Shown: positions 39,344 to 48,233 of the stretch, one piece after another | How the letters are laid out: the number at the start of each line of letters is the position of its first letter | How positions within the stretch are numbered: the stretch's first letter is position 1 | Source of the DNA: Gemmobacter aquatilis | GTDB taxonomy: Bacteria; Pseudomonadota; Alphaproteobacteria; Rhodobacterales; Rhodobacteraceae | Length of the DNA stretch: 64,000 nt | Assembly (NCBI RefSeq): GCF_900110025.1 | Contig: NZ_FOCE01000005.1 | Span: forward strand, 1-64,000 | Direction: 5' to 3' | Notes under the pieces: generated by a model | Databases searched by the model: none | What the model saw: the letters and a program-made list of their open reading frames with translations, nothing else | Told to the model about the DNA's origin: nothing | Position numbers and translations under genes: made by a program

Positions 39344-40963
39344 CTATGCCCGGCGTGCGAGGCAGATCTGCCAGGCGTCCAGCGTCACGGTCCCCCCGGT
39401 GACCGGCTGACCTCCCAGTTCCGCACCGATGCCCTGCCAGCTCCCCTCCGGCAGGGTCACGGTGATGCAGGTTTCGCCAAGGTTGACGGCGCAGAACAGC
39501 ACCTCGTCGCCCCGGCGCAGGAATTGCACCACGTCGCCCTCGGCCTGCAATCCTTCCATGCTGCCGTCACGCAAAACGGGATGGGCACGGCGGAAGGCCA
39601 GCGCGGCGCGGTAGAATTCCAGCATCGACCCGGCTTCCCCGGCCTGTTCCGACACGGCGAGCGGCAGATGCGGCGCGGTGACCGGCAGCCAGGCTTTGGC
39701 GGCGGTGCTGAACCCGCCATGCAGATTGTCGCGCTGCCAGACCATCGGCGTGCGGCAGCCATCGCGGCCCTTGAACTCGGGCCAGAATTCGATGCCGTAA
39801 GGATCCTGCAGATCCTCGAACGACAGTTCGGCCTCGGGCAGACCCAGTTCCTCGCCCTGATACAGGCAGATCGAGCCGCGCAAGGCGATCAGCAGCGCGG
39901 TATAGGCCTTGGCCCCGGCGTCAGACAGGTGCCAGCGGGTGATGTGGCGCACGGTGTCGTGGTTGGAATAGCTCCAGCACGGCCAGGCATCAGGGGCGGC
40001 ACGGCCCATGCGGGTGAAGATCTGCGCCACACCCTGCGCGGTCAGCCGGGCGGGTTGCAGCATCTCGAACGGATAGCACATCTGCACCTTGTCGCCGCCC
40101 GAGGTATATTCGGCCATGATCTCCAGCCCGCGCTGGGCATCGCCCACCTCGCCCACGGCGGCAGCCCCGTAAGGGCGCAGCACGTCGCGGAATTTCTTCA
40201 GGAATTCAAGGTTTTCCGGCTGGTTCTTGTCGAACAGATGCAGCTGGTGGTTATAGGGGTTGACCGCAGGCGCGATGGAATCGTTGCGCAGTTCCTTCGG
40301 CAGCGGCGGGTTGGCGCGCAGGTATTTGTCGGCGAAATAGAAGTTGATCGTATCCAGCCGGAACCCATCGACCCCCAGTTTCAGCCAGAACCGCGCGACA
40401 TCCAGCAGCGCCTCTTGCACCGCCGGTTCGTGGAAGTTCAGATCGGGTTGCGAGGTCAGGAAGTTGTGCAGGTAATACTGCTGCCGCCGCGAGTCCCAGT
40501 GCCAGGCCGGGCCGCCGAAGATCGACAGCCAGTTGTTGGGCGGGGTGCCATCGGGCGAAGGGTCGGCCCAGACATACCAGTCGGCCTTGGGGTTGCTGCG
40601 GTCCACCCGGCTTTCCTTGAACCAAGGATGCGCGTCAGAGGTATGCGACAGCACGAGGTCGATCATCACCCGCAGGCCAAGGGCATGGGCGGTGGTCACC
40701 AGCGTCTCGAAATCGGCCAGCGTGCCGAACATCGGATCGACATCGCAGTAATCGGCCACGTCATAGCCGAAATCCTTCATCGGCGAGGTGAAGAACGGGC
40801 TGAGCCAGATCGCATCGGCGCCAAGGCCGGCGATATGCGGCAGGCGCTGCACGATGCCCGCCAGATCGCCGATGCCGTCGGCATTGCTGTCCTGATAGCT
40901 GCGCGGGTAGATCTGATAGATCACCGCCCCGCGCCACCAGTTTTCGTCTTTCGTCAGGGTCAT
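39344..40963 (-). CDS. aglA: Alpha-glucosidase, GH13 family
   Basis: 539 residues. It releases glucose from alpha-glucosides such as maltose, sucrose or trehalose-like sugars after uptake. GH13 motifs: ADAIWLSPFFTSP, MIDLVLSHTSD, GFRLDTINF with nucleophile Asp204, VGEVGD with acid/base Glu272, and SNHDTVRH with Asp336. The QDSNADGIGDLAGI calcium-type loop near residue 24 is usual for the oligo-1,6-glucosidase/alpha-glucosidase subfamily. No signal peptide, so it is cytoplasmic. It lies between aglG (10 bases upstream) and aglK (12 bases downstream). Confidence 0.94.
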   Translation of the reverse strand: MTLTKDENWWRGAVIYQIYPRSYQDSNADGIGDLAGIVQRLPHIAGLGADAIWLSPFFTSPMKDFGYDVADYCDVDPMFGTLADFETLVTTAHALGLRVMIDLVLSHTSDAHPWFKESRVDRSNPKADWYVWADPSPDGTPPNNWLSIFGGPAWHWDSRRQQYYLHNFLTSQPDLNFHEPAVQEALLDVARFWLKLGVDGFRLDTINFYFADKYLRANPPLPKELRNDSIAPAVNPYNHQLHLFDKNQPENLEFLKKFRDVLRPYGAAAVGEVGDAQRGLEIMAEYTSGGDKVQMCYPFEMLQPARLTAQGVAQIFTRMGRAAPDAWPCWSYSNHDTVRHITRWHLSDAGAKAYTALLIALRGSICLYQGEELGLPEAELSFEDLQDPYGIEFWPEFKGRDGCRTPMVWQRDNLHGGFSTAAKAWLPVTAPHLPLAVSEQAGEAGSMLEFYRAALAFRRAHPVLRDGSMEGLQAEGDVVQFLRRGDEVLFCAVNLGETCITVTLPEGSWQGIGAELGGQPVTGGTVTLDAWQICLARRA

Positions 40964-40972
40964 TATGCGCCT

Positions 40973-42100
40973 CTATTTGACGGAGCCGGCCAGCAGGCCG
41001 CGCACCAGGTATTTCTGCATGGCGAAGAACACGACCAGCGGCACCGCGATGGAGACGAAGGCCGAGGTTGCAAGGATTTCCCACTCGCCGCCTTTCGAGC
41101 CCATCAGCTCGCGCAGCACGCCGGTCATCACCAGTTGATCCTGCGTGTTGCCCAGGAACACGGTCGCCACCAGCAGGTCGTTCCATGTCCAGAGGAACTG
41201 GAAAATGGCGAAGCTGGCGAGCGCAGGGAAGCTGAGCGGCAGGATGATCTTGAGGAAAATCTGGAAGTCTGTCGCCCCGTCCACCCGCGCGCTTTCGATG
41301 ATCTCGCGCGGCAGACCGGCCATGTAATTGCGCAAGAGATAGATGGCGAGAGGCAGGCCAAAACCGCTATGGGCCAACCAGATACCCAGATATTCCTTAC
41401 CGATTCCGATGGAATTGTGCAGCCGCAACAAAGGGATGAGCGACAGTTGCAGCGGCACGACCAGCAGGCCGACAATGGCGGCGATCAGCAGGGCCCGGCC
41501 TGGAAACTCCATCCAGGCCAGCGCATAGGCGGCGAAGGCGGCGATCAGGATCGGGATCACCGTGGCGGGGATCGTCACCGTCATGGTGTTGAGGAAGGCG
41601 CGGCCGATGCCTTCGGCGAACAGCACCTTGCTGTAATTGGCGAGGGTGAAGCGCGGCGGGGTCAGCGAGGTGACGAAAAGGCGCGGGCTGCGCCCCTCGA
41701 ACGCTTTGGGGGCGGTGATGCGGTAATCGCCATTCACCTCGACCTGCGCGGCCATGCCGTCTTTCATCGGCGCGGCGGTGCCGGGCGCGAAGTCGGAGGG
41801 CGCGCGCGAGGTGATGCCGAAGGATTGCACCTCGCCCTTGCCGCCGTCGAACACATTGCCCTGCAACACCCAAAGATCACCCTGCTGCACCTGGGTCTGC
41901 ACATCGGCGGCGCGGTAGACGATGTTTTGTTCCGAACTGAACACCGCACGCCACCAGCCCGAGGCCGCGATCTGATCGGCGTCACGGAAAGATGACACCA
42001 GCAGGCCCAGCGTCGGCAACACCCAGAGCAGCACCAGCGCGGCGGTGGCCATGTGTACCGCCCAGACGAGGGAAGATTTGGTTCCGGCGATGTTGTCCAT
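40973..42100 (-). CDS. aglG: Alpha-glucoside ABC transporter permease AglG
   Basis: 375 residues from ATG 42100, overlapping the aglF stop by one base. After the first transmembrane segment (about 15-35) comes an extra periplasmic domain (about 50-135, EVQSFGITSRAPSDFAPGT region), a hallmark of AglG compared with ordinary MalG permeases. Five further segments follow, with the EAA loop NYMAGLPREIIESARVDGATD that contacts the ATPase. It pairs with AglF to form the channel. Confidence 0.93.
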   Translation of the reverse strand: MDNIAGTKSSLVWAVHMATAALVLLWVLPTLGLLVSSFRDADQIAASGWWRAVFSSEQNIVYRAADVQTQVQQGDLWVLQGNVFDGGKGEVQSFGITSRAPSDFAPGTAAPMKDGMAAQVEVNGDYRITAPKAFEGRSPRLFVTSLTPPRFTLANYSKVLFAEGIGRAFLNTMTVTIPATVIPILIAAFAAYALAWMEFPGRALLIAAIVGLLVVPLQLSLIPLLRLHNSIGIGKEYLGIWLAHSGFGLPLAIYLLRNYMAGLPREIIESARVDGATDFQIFLKIILPLSFPALASFAIFQFLWTWNDLLVATVFLGNTQDQLVMTGVLRELMGSKGGEWEILATSAFVSIAVPLVVFFAMQKYLVRGLLAGSVK

Positions 42101-43092
42101 CAGCGCATCTCCTTGCGGGCGTTGCGGATATTCCAGACCATGATCGGCGTGACCATGAGCATGATGACCAGCGCGACAGCCGAGGCGCGCCCGGTATCGT
42201 TGCCGCGGAACATCCAGTCGAACATCAGGTTGGCCAACACCTGGGTGCCCCATTGGCCATTGGTCATGGTCAGCACGATGTCGAACACCTTCAGAACGGT
42301 GATGGTGATCGTGGTCCAGACCACGGCAATGGTGCCCCAGATCTGCGGCACCTTGATGCGGGCGAAGATCTGCAAGGGCGAGGCGCCGTCCAGAATGGCG
42401 GCCTCGATGGTTTCTTCGGGGATGCCGCGCAGCGCGGCGGACAGGATCACCATGGCAAAGCCGGTCTGGATCCAGATCAGCACCACCATCAGCAGGAAGG
42501 AATTGGTCGGCTCCACCGTCAGCCAGGCCTGCGGTGTGCCCCCGAAAGCAGAGACAATGGCGTTGAGCGCGCCGACCTCGGTCTGCCCCTCGCCCCGGTA
42601 ATCATAGATGAACTTCCAGATCACCGACGCGCCGACGAAAGAAATCGCCATGGGCATGAAGATCATCGCCTTGGCAAAGTTGCCCCAGCGGATACGGTCG
42701 GTCAGCGCGGCGGCAATCAGGCCAAAGAAGGTGGCAGCGGCAGGCACGACGAGCAGCCAGAGCAGGTTGTTGCCCAGAGATTCGCGGAATTTCGTGTCGT
42801 TCAGCAGCCAGGTGTAATTGTCGAAGCCCACCCAGCTTGCCCCCTGCGAGTCCTTGAAGGACAGCACGACCGACACGACGAGCGGATAGACGAGATAGAC
42901 CGACAGCAGCAGGATCGCCGGCAGCAGGAACAGCCAGGGGCGGATCTGCGCCGCGCGGGAAATGTTGCGCCCGGCCTCGGGGCCGCGGGGCGGCAGGAGC
43001 GTGTCGAGCACGAGGTTCGAGACGAAGAAATACCCGACGCAGCCGAAGACGCCGATGATGATGGTGGCCGAAGCCATGAACAGTTGCTGCAT
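42100..43092 (-). CDS. aglF: Alpha-glucoside ABC transporter permease AglF
   Basis: 330 residues from ATG 43092, chosen because GGGGAGGGG lies seven bases upstream. A first hydrophobic segment (6-27) and a short loop precede the MalF-like core: PWLFLLPAILLLSVYLVYPL, then the EAA loop AALRGIPEETIEAAILDGAS. Seven or eight segments in total. It is the partner permease of AglG and lies 70 bases downstream of the binding-protein gene, the usual spacing where a processing or attenuation site can sit. Confidence 0.93.
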   Translation of the reverse strand: MQQLFMASATIIIGVFGCVGYFFVSNLVLDTLLPPRGPEAGRNISRAAQIRPWLFLLPAILLLSVYLVYPLVVSVVLSFKDSQGASWVGFDNYTWLLNDTKFRESLGNNLLWLLVVPAAATFFGLIAAALTDRIRWGNFAKAMIFMPMAISFVGASVIWKFIYDYRGEGQTEVGALNAIVSAFGGTPQAWLTVEPTNSFLLMVVLIWIQTGFAMVILSAALRGIPEETIEAAILDGASPLQIFARIKVPQIWGTIAVVWTTITITVLKVFDIVLTMTNGQWGTQVLANLMFDWMFRGNDTGRASAVALVIMLMVTPIMVWNIRNARKEMR

Positions 43093-43162
43093 CGAAACCC
43101 CTCCCCGGGTTCTGGCGGCAGGGGCCCGACCGGCGGTGCCGGGCGGGCCTGCAAGGCTCAGA

Positions 43163-44515
43163 TCACTTGATGGTGTCCCAGGTTTTCTGGATTTCGGCGC
43201 CAACCGCAGCGGCCTCTTTGCCCCCTGTGTAGTCGATCATGCCGGTCCAGAAGATACCCGCGCCCACGGCACCCGGCATCAGATCGGAACCGTCAAACCG
43301 GAAGGTCGAGGCACCGAGCAGGATTTCACCCATCTTTTTCAGCGTCACATCGCCGTAAACCTCGGTATTGACTCCCTTGTACGGGGTGACAAAGCCGGTC
43401 TGCGCCATCCAGACCTCATGCGCGATCGGGGTTTTCAGGAAGTCGATGAAGGCCTTGGCCGCCGGATTGTCGGACATCACGGCGAACATCGTGCCTGCCC
43501 CCAGCACCGGCTGGCCCAGATCCTTGCTTGCATAGGCCGGGAAATAGAAGAAATCGGCATCCTGTCCGATTACCGTGCCTTCCGGGAAGAACGAGGGGAT
43601 GAACGAGGCCTGATGGTGCATGAAACATTGCGGCGGTGAGGCGAACAGGCCCTTCGGGCTGTCGCGGAAGTCGGTGGAGGCGACTGCGCCGGCACCGCCT
43701 GCCACGAAAGCGTCATTGCGGGCGAACCAGCCGAATTCATCAATCGCGGCCACGACTTTCGGGTCGTCGAATTTCAGTTCGTTCTTCACCCAGGCGTCGT
43801 AATCGGCGGGGGTGTTGATGCGCAGCATCAGGTCTTCGACCCAATCGGTGGCGGGCCAGCCGGTGGCGGCGCCCGAACCCAGACCAATGCACCACGGCAC
43901 CCCGCCATCGGCGACGATCTGTTCGGTCAGCGCCTTCAGGTCTTCCAGGGTTTCGGGCACCTCATAGCCCGCATCCTCGAAATTCTCGGGCACGAACCAG
44001 ACCAGCGATTTCACATCGGCCTTGTAGGGAAAGGCATAAAGCGCCTTGGCGCCATCCTTGCCCGGATAGGTGCCCAGATCGGCCCAGCTTTCGCCTGCGG
44101 CGTAATTGTCGGTCAGCCATTTCGCTGTATCGTCGCCCAGCGGGCGCAGGAAACCCTTGGCGGCAAGGTCGGCGGCAAGGCCGGGCTGCGGGAAGACCGC
44201 GACATCGGGGGGCGAACCGGCCTCGGCGTCGATCACGATCTGCTGTTCGAAACTGTTGGAGCCGGAATAGTTGACCGTCGCGCCCGTCGCCGCCTCGAAA
44301 TAGGCGATCACGCTTTCGACCAGATCCTTGTCGGGGCCAAGCCAGGGGCCAAGCACGGTCAGCGTCTGGCCCTTGAGGTCAACCGATTTCAGCGCCTCAT
44401 AGCTGTCCCAGTGAAACCGCGCATCCTCGCCCGGCGCGAATTTCAGGTCCTGCGCCGCGGCGGCACCGCCCAGCAAAGCCAGCACGGCCGCGCTGGCGAA
44501 AAGTTTCCGTGTCAT
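43163..44515 (-). CDS. aglE: Alpha-glucoside ABC transporter substrate-binding protein
   Basis: 450 residues from ATG 44515 (GGGGAGG at six bases). A signal peptide (MTRKLFASAAVLALLGGAAAA) is followed by a family 1 periplasmic binding protein: LTVLGPWLGPDKDLVESVIA, GSPPDVAVFPQPGLA, and the C-terminal MPGAVGAGIFWTGMIDY. It captures alpha-glucosides in the periplasm. First gene of aglEFGAK. Its promoter (TTGACA-16-CATAGT) and LacI-type operator are readable upstream, so repression by the divergent AglR and induction by sugar is expected. Confidence 0.94.
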   Translation of the reverse strand: MTRKLFASAAVLALLGGAAAAQDLKFAPGEDARFHWDSYEALKSVDLKGQTLTVLGPWLGPDKDLVESVIAYFEAATGATVNYSGSNSFEQQIVIDAEAGSPPDVAVFPQPGLAADLAAKGFLRPLGDDTAKWLTDNYAAGESWADLGTYPGKDGAKALYAFPYKADVKSLVWFVPENFEDAGYEVPETLEDLKALTEQIVADGGVPWCIGLGSGAATGWPATDWVEDLMLRINTPADYDAWVKNELKFDDPKVVAAIDEFGWFARNDAFVAGGAGAVASTDFRDSPKGLFASPPQCFMHHQASFIPSFFPEGTVIGQDADFFYFPAYASKDLGQPVLGAGTMFAVMSDNPAAKAFIDFLKTPIAHEVWMAQTGFVTPYKGVNTEVYGDVTLKKMGEILLGASTFRFDGSDLMPGAVGAGIFWTGMIDYTGGKEAAAVGAEIQKTWDTIK

Positions 44516-44584
44516 TCCCATCCTCCCCGTAATCCTCCGAAGATGCGGGCCGTCGCCCTGCATCCAGTCCCAGCGGGAATCATT

Positions 44585-44599
44585 TTCAAACCGCTTTGG
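44585..44599 (-). promoter_or_regulatory. LacI-type operator at the aglE promoter
   Basis: TTCAAACCGCTTTGG contains AAAnCGnTTT, the LacI-family operator pattern. It begins just downstream of the predicted start site of aglE, where a bound repressor would block transcription. It shares CGCTTTGGG with the site before aglR. Confidence 0.75.
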
Positions 44600-44607
44600 G
44601 TGTTTCA

Positions 44608-44635
44608 ACTATGCGGCGCAGAGGTTGCCTGTCAA
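44608..44635 (-). promoter_or_regulatory. Predicted sigma-70 promoter of aglEFGAK
   Basis: On the minus strand a perfect -35 TTGACA (44635-44630) and -10 CATAGT (44613-44608), 16 bases apart. The operator follows at once. Confidence 0.7.
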
Positions 44636-44721
44636 TGAAACTCTGCACCTTTGCGGCGGCAATCTGTTGTTATGCATGTGCAGAAACAACGTGCGCCTGC
44701 GGAAAATCCGCAGTTTCACCT

Positions 44722-44750
44722 TTGACCTTGCGACATGTCGTCGCTAATCT
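44722..44750 (+). promoter_or_regulatory. Predicted sigma-70 promoter of aglR-bgl-glk
   Basis: TTGACC (44722-44727) and TAATCT (44745-44750) with exactly 17 bases between. The expected start site (about 44757) is followed by the second LacI-type operator. Confidence 0.7.
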
Positions 44751-44759
44751 GACCGCTGA

Positions 44760-44775
44760 TTTGAAACGCTTTGGG
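44760..44775 (+). promoter_or_regulatory. LacI-type operator at the aglR promoter
   Basis: TTTGAAACGCTTTGGG, related to the aglE site. It lies over the start of transcription and ends eight bases before the aglR ATG, which argues for autoregulation and against the TTG start at 44771 within the operator. Confidence 0.7.
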
Positions 44776-44782
44776 CAAAAAT

Positions 44783-45808
44783 ATGAACCTCAAGGAGCTT
44801 GCGCGCAAACTGGATCTCTCGCCGACCACGGTCAGCCGGGCGCTGAACGGCTACCCCGAGGTCAACGAGGCCACGCGCGAGCGGGTGGCGGCGGCGGCGA
44901 AGCGCTACAATTATCAGCCCAACACCCGGGCGATCCGGCTGGCAACCGGGCGGGCCATGGCGGTGGGGCATGTGATCCCGCTGACCACAAGGCACGAGAT
45001 CGTCAACCCGGTTTTCGCCGATTTCATCGCTGGTGCGGGCGAGGTCTATTCGCGCAACGGCTATGACATGCTGCTGTCGGTGGTGCCCGATGACAACGAG
45101 GAACGCGCTTACCGCGAGCTGAAATCGCGCGGCACGGTGGATGGGGTGATCGTGCATGGGCCTCGGCTGGACGACCCGCGCATCGCCCTGCTGACCGAGA
45201 TGGAGGTGCCTTTCGTGGTGCATGGCCGCGCCACCGGCAGCGCCCTGCCCTATAGCTGGGTCGATGTGAACAACCGCCGCGCCTTTCACCGGGCGACGGA
45301 ATTCCTGCTCGATCTGGGGCATCGGCGGATCGGGCTGGTGAACGGGCTAGAATTCATGGATTTCGCCATCCGCCGCCGCGCGGGTTATGAACAGGCGCTG
45401 GCACAGCGCGGCATCGCGCTCGACCCCGCGATCATGGTCAGCGAAGAGATGACCGAAACCGCGGGGCATCGCACCGTGGCGGCCATGCTGCGCGCGCCCA
45501 ACCCGCCGACGGCGCTGCTGGTGTCGTCGATGATCATGGCGCTGGGGGCGCGGCGCGCGATCGAGGAAAAGGGCCTGCGGCTGGGGCGCGACGTGTCGGT
45601 GATCATCCATGACGACGAATTGAGCTATCTGCGCAACGGCGACGATGTGCCGATCTTCACCGCCACCCGCTCCTCCGTGCGCGAGGCCGGGCGGCAGGCG
45701 GCGGATATGCTGCTTTCCCTCATCTCCGGGCGCGAAACCGGGCCGAAAGAGCTGCTTCTGGAAGCAGAGCTGATCATCGGCCAGTCCACCGGCCCCTGCA
45801 AAGGCTGA
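44783..45808 (+). CDS. aglR: LacI-family transcriptional regulator of alpha-glucoside use
   Basis: 341 residues from ATG 44783. The N-terminal LacI headpiece (MNLKELARKLDLSPTTVSRALNGYPEVNEATRERV) is followed by a PBP1-like sugar-binding core (GHVIPLTTRHEIVNPVFADFI, VHGPRLDDPRIALL, DLGHRRIGLVNGL). Divergent from aglE, with an operator over each promoter, it is the expected repressor of the agl operon and of its own transcript, which continues into the beta-glucosidase and glucokinase genes. The sugar or sugar phosphate that releases it is not known. Confidence 0.93.
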   Translation: MNLKELARKLDLSPTTVSRALNGYPEVNEATRERVAAAAKRYNYQPNTRAIRLATGRAMAVGHVIPLTTRHEIVNPVFADFIAGAGEVYSRNGYDMLLSVVPDDNEERAYRELKSRGTVDGVIVHGPRLDDPRIALLTEMEVPFVVHGRATGSALPYSWVDVNNRRAFHRATEFLLDLGHRRIGLVNGLEFMDFAIRRRAGYEQALAQRGIALDPAIMVSEEMTETAGHRTVAAMLRAPNPPTALLVSSMIMALGARRAIEEKGLRLGRDVSVIIHDDELSYLRNGDDVPIFTATRSSVREAGRQAADMLLSLISGRETGPKELLLEAELIIGQSTGPCKG

Positions 45809-45811
45809 CCC

Positions 45812-47128
45812 ATGATCCCGCCGCGTGCCACTTTCCCCGAAGGGTTTCTCTTCGGCACGGCCACCGCCGCCTATCAGATCGAAGGCAGCCGCTTTGGCGG
45901 CGCCGGGCCGTCGCATTGGGATACGTTCGCGGCAACGCCGGGCAATGTGGTGCGGGCCGAGGATGGCGCGGTGGCCTGCGACCATTACCACCGCTGGGCC
46001 GAGGATCTGGATCTGATCGCTGCGGCAGGGTTCGATGCCTATCGCTTTTCCACCAGTTGGGCGCGGGTGATGCCCGATGGGGCGGTGGTGAACCCCGAAG
46101 GGCTGGATTTCTATGACCGGCTGGTGGACGGGATGCTGGCGCGTGGCTTGCAGCCGTTCCTGACGCTGTATCACTGGGACATGCCCGCGACGCTGGCCGA
46201 TCTGGGCGGCTGGCGCAACCGCGATGTCGCCCTGCGGTTCGCCGATTTCGCCGAGGTGATCGCGCGCCGGATCGGCGACCGGGTGGTCAGCACCGCCACG
46301 GTGAACGAGCCGTGGTGCGTGGCCTGGCTATCGCATTTTCTGGGCGCCCATGCGCCGGGCTTGCGCGACATCCGGGCGGCGGCGCGGGCGATGCACCATA
46401 TCCTGCTGGCCCATGGCGCGGCGGTGGAGCGGTTGCGCGGCCTTGGGCAGAAAAACCTTGGGATCGTGCTGAATTTCGACCATGCCACCCCGGCCTCGGA
46501 GGCCCCTGCGGATCAGGCGGCGGCGGCGGTGCAGGATGCGATCTTCAACCGCTGGTTCATCGAAGGCATCACCTGCGGCACCTACCCCGCCGAGGCGCTG
46601 GCCGGGCTTGCGCCGCATATGCCCACGGGATGGGAGGCGGATATGGGGCTGATCGGGCAGAAGCTCGACTGGCTGGGGGTGAATTACTACACCCGCCACA
46701 TCCATGCCGCCGCCCCCGGCGCCCCTTGGCCCGCCACGCGCGAGGTGCCGGGGCCGCTGGCGAAAACCCAGATGGGTTGGGAAGTCTATCCCGAGGGGCT
46801 GGAGGGGTTCCTGACCCGGCTGGCGCGCGACCATGTGGGCGATCTGCCGATCTATGTAACCGAAAACGGCATGGCCCATGCCGATGTGCCCGGCGTTGAC
46901 GACGAAGCCCGCATCCGCTTTGTCGCGCAGCATTTCGCGGCGGCGCAGCGGGCAATTGCGGCGGGCTGCAATCTGCGCGGCTTCTTCTACTGGTCGCTGC
47001 TCGACAATTACGAATGGGCAGAGGGATACGAGAAACGCTTCGGTCTGGTGCATGTGGACTTCAAGACCTTTGCAAGAACCCCGAAAGCGTCCTATCACGC
47101 GCTGAAACGCGCCTTGGCGCGGAACTGA
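45812..47128 (+). CDS. Beta-glucosidase, GH1 family
   Basis: 438 residues, three bases after aglR. A cytoplasmic GH1 enzyme: PEGFLFGTATAAYQIEGS at the start, acid/base Glu166 in TATVNEPW, LGVNYYTR, and nucleophile Glu351 in YVTENGM. It ends FARTPKASYHALKRAL, as usual. It hydrolyses beta-glucosides such as cellobiose. Placing a beta-glucosidase in an alpha-glucoside regulon is common in Rhodobacterales (beta-glucosidase between aglR and glk) and would let one regulator serve both linkages. No signal peptide. Confidence 0.93.
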   Translation: MIPPRATFPEGFLFGTATAAYQIEGSRFGGAGPSHWDTFAATPGNVVRAEDGAVACDHYHRWAEDLDLIAAAGFDAYRFSTSWARVMPDGAVVNPEGLDFYDRLVDGMLARGLQPFLTLYHWDMPATLADLGGWRNRDVALRFADFAEVIARRIGDRVVSTATVNEPWCVAWLSHFLGAHAPGLRDIRAAARAMHHILLAHGAAVERLRGLGQKNLGIVLNFDHATPASEAPADQAAAAVQDAIFNRWFIEGITCGTYPAEALAGLAPHMPTGWEADMGLIGQKLDWLGVNYYTRHIHAAAPGAPWPATREVPGPLAKTQMGWEVYPEGLEGFLTRLARDHVGDLPIYVTENGMAHADVPGVDDEARIRFVAQHFAAAQRAIAAGCNLRGFFYWSLLDNYEWAEGYEKRFGLVHVDFKTFARTPKASYHALKRALARN

Positions 47129-47174
47129 AACTGGTTGCTCTGGCCCGGCACCGCTTACGCATCTGGAGGACCTG

Positions 47175-48173
47175 ATGAGTGACACCCTTCCCGCGCTGGT
47201 GGCGGATATCGGCGGCACCAATACGCGCGTGGCGCTGGCCGATGGCAAGGCGATCCGCGAGGCCAGCATCCGGCGCTTTCGCAATGCCGATTACAACGGG
47301 ATCGACGAGGTTCTGGCGCGCTACATGGCCGAAGAGGCGGTGGGCGCGCTGGCCGGGGCCTGCGTCGCGGCGGCGGGGCCGCTGCGCCATGGCGCCATCG
47401 TGATGACCAATCTGCGCGACAGCGACGACAGCCCCTGGGTGATCGATGCGGATCGGGTGTCGCGGGCCACAGGGGCGGCGCAGGTGGCGATTCTAAACGA
47501 TCTGCAGGCGCAGGGGCAGGCCCTGGGCTATATCGCGCCGGAAAACCTGCGCCGTGTGGTCGAAGGGCCGATGGAAGACGGCGGCTCGATGCTGGTGGTG
47601 GGCTTGGGCACCGGAGTCAATGCGGCGCCGGTGCACAACACGCCTTGGGGCCGGGTGGTGCCGCCTTCGGAATGTGGCCATGTGAACCTGCCCGCGCAAT
47701 CGGACGAGGATCTGCGGCTGGTGCGCTTTCTGGAGGCGCTGCTGGACCTGCGCGGCGAAGTGGCCCATGCCGGGGTGGAAGAGGCGCTTTCGGGGCGTGG
47801 CCTTGCCAATCTGCACGCCTTTGCCGCAGCCGAGGCCGGGCTTGGCAGCACGGCGGCATCGGCGGAAGTGCTGGCCAATCTGGCGGCGGGCGAGGCAACG
47901 GCGGGACACGCGGCCCGGCTTTACACCCGGATTCTGGCGCAGACGCTGGGTGATCTGGCGCTGATCCACCTGCCCTATGGCGGGATCTACCTGATCGGCG
48001 GCATGTCGCTGGCCATGGCGCCACATTTCGCAAGTTTCGGACTGGAAGCGGGGTTCCGCAAGCCGCGCCGGATTCCGCTGCTGCAAAGCGAATTTGCGGT
48101 GACGGTGGTGGCTGATGACTATGCGGCGCTGACCGGCTGTGCGGTCTATCTGGTGAATGGCGGCAAGGGATAA
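47175..48173 (+). CDS. glk: Glucokinase
   Basis: 332 residues, Glk (hexokinase-like ASKHA) family. The phosphate-1 loop is ADIGGTNTRVALADG, with VAILNDLQAQGQAL carrying the catalytic Asp in the LNDxxA block, LVVGLGTGVNAA, and IYLIGGMSLAMAPH (adenosine region). It phosphorylates glucose freed by the two glucosidases to glucose 6-phosphate, the substrate of zwf in this same window. An AGGA sequence (ctggAGGAcctg) precedes the ATG. Last gene of aglR-bgl-glk, followed by a hairpin. Confidence 0.93.
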   Translation: MSDTLPALVADIGGTNTRVALADGKAIREASIRRFRNADYNGIDEVLARYMAEEAVGALAGACVAAAGPLRHGAIVMTNLRDSDDSPWVIDADRVSRATGAAQVAILNDLQAQGQALGYIAPENLRRVVEGPMEDGGSMLVVGLGTGVNAAPVHNTPWGRVVPPSECGHVNLPAQSDEDLRLVRFLEALLDLRGEVAHAGVEEALSGRGLANLHAFAAAEAGLGSTAASAEVLANLAAGEATAGHAARLYTRILAQTLGDLALIHLPYGGIYLIGGMSLAMAPHFASFGLEAGFRKPRRIPLLQSEFAVTVVADDYAALTGCAVYLVNGGKG

Positions 48174-48176
48174 GAA

Positions 48177-48200
48177 AAGGCCCGCTATGTAGCGGGCCTT
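48177..48200 (+). terminator. Hairpin terminator after glk
   Basis: AAGGCCCGCTA / TAGCGGGCCTT, a perfect 11-base stem with a 2-base loop, three bases after the glk stop. The T tail is short on the plus strand; on the minus strand the stem is followed by TTCTTA, so it may serve both directions. Confidence 0.65.
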
Positions 48201-48203
48201 GCC

Positions 48204-48233
48204 TCCGGCGGGGATATTTTTGCCAAGATGAAA
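48204..48233 (+). repeat. Dispersed intergenic repeat, copy 5
   Basis: CCGGCGGGGATATTTTTGCCAAGATGAAATC: the core without the long G/C hairpin, which is replaced here by the glk terminator just upstream. It lies between the convergent glk and coxM genes. Confidence 0.78.

Noticed and set aside
38156-41995. 1279-codon open frame on the plus strand across aglK, aglA and aglG
   Set aside because: It is antisense to three genes with clear catalytic motifs. GC-rich codon use keeps this opposite frame open; the sequence is His/Arg/Gln-rich without any domain. Only the first 40 codons are kept as a separate observation.
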